A stretch of 27,071 nucleotides of DNA, taken from UBA8296 sp031581145. GTDB lineage: Bacteria; Bacteroidota; Rhodothermia; Balneolales; Balneolaceae. Under the pieces are notes generated by a model. The model made no database searches. It was not told the DNA's origin and was given only the letters and a program-made list of their open reading frames with translations. Location of the stretch: the NCBI GenBank assembly GCA_031581145.1, contig JAVLBP010000018.1, positions 1 to 27,071 of the forward strand, read 5' to 3'. Shown piece by piece: positions 21,715-27,071 of the stretch (its first letter is position 1; the number at the start of each line of letters is the position of its first letter). The translations under genes and the position numbers were made by a program.

Positions 21715-22986
21715 ATGGATAAATTTGTGATACACGGCCCTACGCCCATTCATGGCGAGCTTCATGTCAGCGGGTCCAAAAACGCCGCATTGCCGTTGAT
21801 GGCTGCTTGTCTTCTATCCGAACAGCGCTCCGAGATTCGCAATGTCCCCAGGCTGCAAGACATCACCACGTTTACAAAAGTGATTGAAGGCACCGGGACA
21901 CAGGCGTCGTTTCATCAAGAAGAGAATCGGTGGACATGCGATGGAGCCACGCTACATACACCCGAGGCATCCTATGATCTTGTGCGTAAAATGCGCGCCT
22001 CATTCTACATGCTGGGAGCCCTATTGGGGCGCTGCGGAGAGGCACGAGTCTCTCTTCCCGGGGGATGCGCTTGGGGACCTCGGCCTGTAGATCTTCATCT
22101 CAAGGGGTTGGAGGCTATGGGGTATTCGATGACCCAAAATGGGGGATACATTGAGGCAAAGGGACCGGCGAACCTTCCCCCGTCAAGTTTTACTCTGCAG
22201 CCAAGCAGCGTGGGTGCGACCATTAATCTCATCCTTGCAGCAGTGTTGAGATCCGAGTCGTTTCGATTGGTAAATGCCGCACTAGAGCCCGATGTTGTCC
22301 AATTTTGCAAGGCGCTGCAGGCCATGGGGGCCGATATCGAGGGCATTGGCACCTCCACGCTTACTGTCCGCAAGGTGGAGCAGTTGCAAGGCCTAGATTG
22401 GGATAATTCACCCGATCGTATTGAGGCTGGCACGTTCATGATTGCAGCCATGATGCACCCAGACAGTGTCTGCACAATTCATGGGATTCGTCGCGCTGAA
22501 TTGGGAGGGCTGGCAGATGATATTCGACTGACGGGCGCCATTTGTGAGTTTAATAGCGAAGGCACCTCTGTTCGAGTCAAAGCACCAGAACGGATTACCC
22601 CGATTTCGGTGCGTACCGATATTTACCCTGGATTTCCCACCGATTTGCAAGCTCAATGGGCCACCATGTTGACGCAGGCTCATGGCACGTCGGCTGTGGA
22701 AGATCGAATTTATGAAGATCGATTTAGTTATGCGCCAGAGCTTGGACGATTAGGTGCGGAAATTGAAGTGAAGCATAATGTGGCATGGGTAACTGGTCAT
22801 ACGCCGCTGAATGGGGCGTCGGTGATGAGTACAGATTTACGGGCGTCTGTGAGTTTGGTGATGGCTGCCATGGTTGCTCAGGGGCAAACTGACGTGTTAC
22901 GAGTCTACCATCTAGATCGAGGCTACGAGGCGTTGGAGACGAAGCTTACGGCCATTGGAGCCAATATTGAACGGGTGAAAGAGTAA
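21715..22986 (+). CDS. murA: UDP-N-acetylglucosamine 1-carboxyvinyltransferase
   Basis: First committed step of peptidoglycan synthesis: transfer of enolpyruvate from PEP to UDP-GlcNAc. The substrate loop Lys22 in SGSKNAALP is present. The PEP-binding Cys118 in GGCAWGPRPVDLHLKGL, the target of fosfomycin, is present, which predicts sensitivity unlike Cys-to-Asp variants. The catalytic Asp310 in YPGFPTDLQAQ and the TDLRASVSLV segment are also in place. 423 residues is normal. It is last of the lipoprotein/unknown/murA unit. The stop codon lies inside a 20-bp tandem duplication (22968-23007). Confidence 0.97.
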   Translation: MDKFVIHGPTPIHGELHVSGSKNAALPLMAACLLSEQRSEIRNVPRLQDITTFTKVIEGTGTQASFHQEENRWTCDGATLHTPEASYDLVRKMRASFYMLGALLGRCGEARVSLPGGCAWGPRPVDLHLKGLEAMGYSMTQNGGYIEAKGPANLPPSSFTLQPSSVGATINLILAAVLRSESFRLVNAALEPDVVQFCKALQAMGADIEGIGTSTLTVRKVEQLQGLDWDNSPDRIEAGTFMIAAMMHPDSVCTIHGIRRAELGGLADDIRLTGAICEFNSEGTSVRVKAPERITPISVRTDIYPGFPTDLQAQWATMLTQAHGTSAVEDRIYEDRFSYAPELGRLGAEIEVKHNVAWVTGHTPLNGASVMSTDLRASVSLVMAAMVAQGQTDVLRVYHLDRGYEALETKLTAIGANIERVKE

Positions 22987-23007
22987 CTGAACGGGTCAAA
23001 GAGGAAC
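22968..23007. repeat. 20-bp tandem duplication across the murA stop codon
   Basis: Units 22968-22987 and 22988-23007 (consensus TGAACGGGTSAAAGAGKAAC) differ at two bases. The first unit carries the murA stop; the second is non-coding. The unit is not a multiple of three, so it is tolerated only because it falls at the end of the gene. Confidence 0.85.
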
Positions 23008-23433
23008 CTTCCCGGGCAACATCATCGGGAAATCGCCACCCATCAAGCCTCCCTTTTTTGTATATTGCACACTCAATCCAAAACGCGCAAGCAAAGTTGA
23101 TTTTTTCTCATTTCATATACGTTTTGACCGCCTCGGCGCGTTCTTTGTCCAGACACGAAGAACGTTTCCTGCTGTGGAGCACGTCTATGATGTACAATAT
23201 GATGCACAATTTGTTGCGTGAATGGATCGAATTCACAACTTTTTTTCATTTCTCGGCAGCCCCTGAGCGACATTCTCTGGCAATCTTTGCGCCTGCCGAA
23301 TTCAACTCACTACACACAGAACACGACTCACATGTAGGCTTTTTCCAGCCTATGTGTACTGGAACACCGATCCGTCGGGCTCCACATTTAGAGCCTTCCC
23401 TCACGTTGTGTTCGCAGTCCAATCAACCGTTTT
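22987..23433. other. Long untranslated leader region upstream of rng
   Basis: 447 nt between murA and the RNase E/G gene. It starts with a weak TTCCCG/CGGGAA hairpin at 23009-23031, followed by a T-run at 23052-23057 that may end the murA transcript. A strong hairpin lies at 23330-23357. A plus-strand frame runs through 23058-23528 but its codon content is not protein-like and it overlaps rng out of frame. The region is best read as the rng promoter plus a long 5' leader. Confidence 0.5.
23330..23357 (+). promoter_or_regulatory. Stem-loop in the rng leader
   Basis: ACATGTAGGCT (23330-23340) pairs along its whole length with AGCCTATGTGT (23347-23357): 11 bp including two G-U pairs, around the 6-nt loop TTTTCC. 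It sits ~76 nt upstream of the rng ATG. In E. coli the rne leader has hairpins that let RNase E cut its own message; the same role is possible here but is inference. Confidence 0.5.
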
Positions 23434-25122
23434 ATGAGCAACCAAGTTTTAATTCATTCCTCCGGGAAACAAACGCAAATCGCCTTAATAGAAAAAGGAG
23501 AGCTATCGCAGCTTTTCATCGATTCTGAGCAAAATCAACGTACCGTTGGCGACATCTTCCTCGCCAGAGTGCACAAGGTCATGCCTGGGATACGGGCAGC
23601 CTTTATTGATGTAGGTCTCGAAAAAGACGCCTTTTTACACTTTTCGGACGCCGGTGACCATCTTGGTGAGTATGTGAGGATGATCAATGGCACCAAAAAC
23701 ATCCCAAAAGAGGCGCTCCAGCAGCTCGACAAATTTGACAGTCTCAAGAATCACGACAAGCAAATGCTTGCGGGTAAGCTCTTGCAACCCAACCAAAAGA
23801 TGTTGGTCCAGATTGCCAAAGAGCCTATGGGCAGTAAAGGGCCACGAATTACCACAGATATCTCTATTGCAGGGCGCTTTTTGGTGCTCATTCCCATGGG
23901 TAAGCATGTGGCGGTGTCCAAAAAGGTTAACAATTTCCGAGAGCGAAAGCGTCTCAAATCGATTGTAGGTTCCATGCTTCCTGAAGGGTTTGGTGTGATT
24001 GTACGCACGGTAGCCGAACGCCAAGAGGAGGAGGCGATCGAAGATGATATGCGGATGATCTTGCAAAAATGGGAGCGGTTGATGGATAAACTCGAAGGGG
24101 CCAAGCCGCCACAGTTACTCCACAAAGATCTCGACATGACCGAGAGCATTCTTCGAGATCTGTTTGCCAAATCGTACGATCAGATTTTGATTGACGATTA
24201 CGAGATGTACAAGGAGACCAAAGAGTTTGCCGGCACGATCTCCCCGGCGCTTGAAAAGGCCGTCAAACTTTACAAAGGCCGCGACCATATTTTTGACAGC
24301 TATAATATCAGCAATGATGTGGCTTCCATCTTTAGCGACCGTGTCAAAATGCCATCGGGTGGGTACCTCATTATTGAACAGACCGAGGCCATGTATGTTG
24401 TGGATGTCAACTCAGGGCCCTATGCAGCAAAGGATCAGCAAGAGGATAACTCCCTCAAAACCAATCTTGAAGCGGCTCGCGAAATTGCAAAACAGCTACG
24501 CCTTCGAGATTTGGGTGGCATTATCGTAGTCGATTTTATCGACCTGCGAGAGGATGCAAACCGCAAGAAAATCTTTGATGAACTCAAGAAAGAATTCAAA
24601 AAAGACCGTGCCAAGACCAATGTGATTGGGATGAGCGATTTTGGGCTGATCCAAATTACACGTCAACGTATTCGACCCAGTGTGGTGAAAAGTGTGACAC
24701 AACCTTGTCCAAGCTGTAAGGGCTCAGGAACGGTGATTTCGAAGGATACCGTTGTCAATGATTTAGCGGCATGGCTCTCGAAGTTCCGTCGCCAAACAGG
24801 ATATCGCGTGGTTGAAGTGTTTGTAAACCCATATTTGAAGTCGCACCTTGAGAATGGTGGGTGGTGGAGTCATCGTTGGAAGTGGATGAGACGCTACAAC
24901 GTTCGACTAAAACTCATTGCCGACGAGAGTATGTCTTTGAGCGATTTTCGTGCGGCGATTCCAGGTACTGAAGTTGATATCGTGGATGCAGTGAATCGCC
25001 AATGGTCGTTGGACAAGGTGTTAAATGAAGCTGAGAAGGTGGAGTCCCCCAAAGAGGTTCACGAGGACGACGAGATTTTAGAGTATTATGAAAAAGAGGC
25101 CGACGAGCCCACAAACGCGTAA
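23434..25122 (+). CDS. rng: Ribonuclease G/E family endoribonuclease
   Basis: Single-strand-specific endoribonuclease for rRNA and mRNA processing. Domains in order: S1 (~residues 38-145, VGDIFLARVHKVMPGIRAAF, with a loop insertion at ~80-113), the 5'-sensor and RNase H-like region, and the DNase I-like catalytic part. The magnesium-binding residues are Asp324 in YVVDVNSG and Asp367 in VVDFIDL. The zinc-link CPSC (Cys425, Cys428) is present. 562 residues is the RNase G size; the long RNase E scaffold is absent, with only an acidic C-terminal tail. It is preceded by a ~450-nt leader and overlaps the S41 protease start by 35 nt. Confidence 0.95.
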   Translation: MSNQVLIHSSGKQTQIALIEKGELSQLFIDSEQNQRTVGDIFLARVHKVMPGIRAAFIDVGLEKDAFLHFSDAGDHLGEYVRMINGTKNIPKEALQQLDKFDSLKNHDKQMLAGKLLQPNQKMLVQIAKEPMGSKGPRITTDISIAGRFLVLIPMGKHVAVSKKVNNFRERKRLKSIVGSMLPEGFGVIVRTVAERQEEEAIEDDMRMILQKWERLMDKLEGAKPPQLLHKDLDMTESILRDLFAKSYDQILIDDYEMYKETKEFAGTISPALEKAVKLYKGRDHIFDSYNISNDVASIFSDRVKMPSGGYLIIEQTEAMYVVDVNSGPYAAKDQQEDNSLKTNLEAAREIAKQLRLRDLGGIIVVDFIDLREDANRKKIFDELKKEFKKDRAKTNVIGMSDFGLIQITRQRIRPSVVKSVTQPCPSCKGSGTVISKDTVVNDLAAWLSKFRRQTGYRVVEVFVNPYLKSHLENGGWWSHRWKWMRRYNVRLKLIADESMSLSDFRAAIPGTEVDIVDAVNRQWSLDKVLNEAEKVESPKEVHEDDEILEYYEKEADEPTNA

Positions 25123-27028
25123 GCTTATGTTCCCAGGATTTTTCTCCCTGTTTTTCCCACCAAGTGTTGTCACAGCGATTCTAGGATTGCTTTGGGTGAC
25201 AGGTATCGACCCCGTTGTCTCCCCCACCGACGATCATGAGAATAATATCCGCAAGTATGTTCAAGCTCAACAGCGCGTCATTGATAACTACTATAATGTC
25301 GCTGACATTAACGACCTGCATGAGCAGAGTATGCGTGGGTTTGTCGAAGCGATGGACGACACGACGATTACCGAGGGTACATTGCTTGGCACCCCCTTGG
25401 ACACGACGTTTGTGGAACAGCCCACTGTTGAAGGCCTACGCGGATCCTATGAGCGTTTCAAATCCGCCTATGAGTATGTCATGAATGTCTATCCAGACGA
25501 GAATTTGACCGCCCTTACCGAACAATCGGTCATCAAAATGATGAATACATTAGATCCCCATTCGGTTTACATCGAGCCCAAGGATAATGAGCGTATTCAA
25601 GAGCAATTTGCTGGAAAATTCCAGGGGATTGGGATTCAGTTTAATATTATATCGGATACCATTACTGTGGTGACAGCCATTTCAGGGGGGCCTAGCGACC
25701 GGTTAGGCATACGTAGTGGCGACCGAATCATCGAGATTGAAGATAGCACAGCCGTCGGCTTTAATAATGAAGATGTGGTGGCACGTTTGCGTGGGGAGAA
25801 AGGATCCTCCGTGCATGTCAAAATCCTTCGCCCAGGAACAGGAGAGCTCGATTTTGATATTATTCGTGATGATATCCCGTTGATTACTGTGGATACGCAC
25901 TACATGCTAGATGACCAGACAGGCTACGTCAAGATTAACCGTTTCGCAGCCACGACTCATGAAGAGTTTATGACGAGTGTGCAAGATCTTGAGCCGGAGG
26001 GCATGCAGCGATTGATCCTGGATCTTCGAGGGAATCCTGGGGGGTACATGAGTCAAGCAATTGCAATCGCAGAGGAGTTTTTCCCTTCGGGTGTCGAGCT
26101 TGTAGCCACGAAATCACGGCATCGTCGCTTTACCTCCTCTTATGACTCACAACGTGATGGGGAATTGAAAGATACACCGCTCATTGTGTTGGTCAATGAA
26201 GGCTCAGCCAGCGCCTCTGAAATTGTTTCTGGGGCGGTTCAGGATCACGATCGGGGGTTGATTGTGGGAAAACGCTCCTTTGGAAAAGGGTTGGTGCAAC
26301 AGCAGTATGAATTGGCAGATAAGTCAAATATCCGTGTGACGATTTCTAGATACTACACGCCATCGGGGCGTCTTATTCAGAAACCGTTTAAAGATGGGCG
26401 TGAAGACTATGTCCATGAAATTATCGCTCGCGAGGATGACGCATCTGTGGATGCCATTGATTTTATTGAGACGGTCCCCGATAGTCTAAAATATAGCACA
26501 ACAGCAGGGCGCACGGTCTATGGTGGCGGTGGCATTGTGCCAGATATTTTGGTGCAAGAGGACACATTATCGGGGTATATGTTCAATTTGATGGTGGGCA
26601 ACCAGGTCGATTTCGATTTTGTGAGAAGCTACCTCGATGCCAACAACGACGAGTTCCGGATGTCATGGGAGACTGATTTTGAGTCATTCCGTGAGAACTT
26701 TGCCTTTACCGAGGATGACAAAGAGACGTTTTATGAGTTGATGAAAGAGAAAGGTTTGGTTGTGGATGCAAGCGCGAGCGCACCCGATGTATCTGGCGAT
26801 TCGCTCATCGTGCCACCGTCTTACGTTGACAAGACTGATTGGATGGTGATGGGGCGTTTGAAAGCGGAACTTGCACGTCAAGTGTGGGGCTCACCTTATT
26901 TTTACCCTGTGATTAATGATGTCTTTGGTGATGAAATCAAGCAAGCCATGAAACAATGGGATTCGGTCAAAGCCCTTGAAATGTTGGCTAGTGAGGCGCG
27001 AGCTGAAGATGCAAAAGCGCTGAGATAG
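25088..27028 (+). CDS. S41 family C-terminal processing peptidase (CtpA/Prc type)
   Basis: Periplasmic protease with a Ser/Lys dyad. A basic N-terminus (MKKRPTSPQTRK) precedes a hydrophobic signal anchor (~15-38). The PDZ domain (~175-260) has GIGIQFNI and SGDRIIEIEDSTAVGF. The S41 domain carries LRGNPGGYM, the nucleophile Ser375 in EGSASASE and Lys400 in KRSFGKGLVQ, 25 residues apart as in Prc. C-terminal ~150 residues are an extra helical part, giving 646 in total. The ATG at 25088 overlaps rng by 35 nt; I prefer it over ATG 25127 because only the longer form has the basic residues before the anchor. Cotranscription with rng is likely. Confidence 0.93.
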   Translation: MKKRPTSPQTRKLMFPGFFSLFFPPSVVTAILGLLWVTGIDPVVSPTDDHENNIRKYVQAQQRVIDNYYNVADINDLHEQSMRGFVEAMDDTTITEGTLLGTPLDTTFVEQPTVEGLRGSYERFKSAYEYVMNVYPDENLTALTEQSVIKMMNTLDPHSVYIEPKDNERIQEQFAGKFQGIGIQFNIISDTITVVTAISGGPSDRLGIRSGDRIIEIEDSTAVGFNNEDVVARLRGEKGSSVHVKILRPGTGELDFDIIRDDIPLITVDTHYMLDDQTGYVKINRFAATTHEEFMTSVQDLEPEGMQRLILDLRGNPGGYMSQAIAIAEEFFPSGVELVATKSRHRRFTSSYDSQRDGELKDTPLIVLVNEGSASASEIVSGAVQDHDRGLIVGKRSFGKGLVQQQYELADKSNIRVTISRYYTPSGRLIQKPFKDGREDYVHEIIAREDDASVDAIDFIETVPDSLKYSTTAGRTVYGGGGIVPDILVQEDTLSGYMFNLMVGNQVDFDFVRSYLDANNDEFRMSWETDFESFRENFAFTEDDKETFYELMKEKGLVVDASASAPDVSGDSLIVPPSYVDKTDWMVMGRLKAELARQVWGSPYFYPVINDVFGDEIKQAMKQWDSVKALEMLASEARAEDAKALR

Positions 27029-27071
27029 CCGCGGTTTCCGCGCGAAGTCGGTTTGCCCCAAGTGAGATGGT
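27029..27071. other. Unassigned right edge
   Basis: The last 43 nt after the protease stop contain no recognisable feature. A short CCGCGG..CCGCG stretch could begin a terminator that continues outside the window. Confidence 0.3.

Noticed and set aside
23058..23528. 156-codon plus-strand frame in the rng leader
   Set aside because: It overlaps the rng start out of frame, starts in a T-rich stretch, has no Shine-Dalgarno and no protein-like pattern.

Overview
The window is a stretch of bacterial chromosome at moderate GC. It holds core metabolic and maintenance genes, interrupted by a few decayed or transferred patches. The gene set suggests a marine or saline member of the Rhodothermia/Balneolia side of the Bacteroidota: a System I cytochrome c maturation cluster with a Cys-type CcmE, a DUF5683-like protein, an RNase G followed by an S41 protease, a DUF3108 protein, and several lipoproteins. 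This placement is inferred from gene content; no rRNA or other decisive marker is present.

Layout. 1-470: 3' end of an NAD-dependent epimerase/dihydroflavonol-reductase-like gene. 679-888: truncated XRE antitoxin fragment. 918-4240 (minus): glycerol catabolic pair glpK-glpD, each with an in-frame low-complexity tandem-repeat insert. 4506-6635 (minus): lipoprotein prolyl oligopeptidase. 6945-7805 (minus): lipoprotein of the glycerophosphodiesterase/PI-PLC superfamily, which could feed glycerol or glycerol-3-phosphate to GlpK/GlpD. Three copies of a 13-bp-arm, 25-nt-loop palindrome lie between these genes. 7855-8826: a small membrane protein and a toxin-antitoxin graveyard, in which two intact antitoxins sit back to back between two broken toxins. 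8926-10784: a secreted esterase divergent from an aldo/keto reductase. 10846-11961 (minus): an AT-rich, probably transferred Fic protein. 12271-12345 (minus): tRNA-Asn(GTT) with a visible promoter and terminator.

12469-18141 (minus) reads as one transcription unit, in transcription order ccmC, ccmD, ccmE, ccmF, a DUF5683-like gene and truA, with overlapping or abutting junctions throughout. CcmE carries Cys-x-x-x-Tyr in place of His-x-x-x-Tyr, and the CcmC tryptophan-rich motif is altered. A bacterial-PH/SHOCT-like membrane protein diverges from ccmC. 18806-20618 (minus) holds a YffB/Spx-like protein, a DUF3108 protein and dut. From 20777 onwards the plus strand encodes a lipoprotein, an unknown protein, murA, then RNase G behind a roughly 450-nt leader, and an overlapping S41 C-terminal processing protease.

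The least expected material is non-coding or decayed: the three-copy palindrome family, one copy of which has its loop inverted and able to pair with its own 3' flank; a five-copy 17-bp tandem array in a divergent promoter region; two toxin remnants not called as genes; a 14-codon mini-ORF whose stop overlaps the glpD start; and several short in-frame tandem duplications (glpD, glpK, the DUF3108 gene, and the murA stop region), which suggest frequent replication slippage in this lineage.
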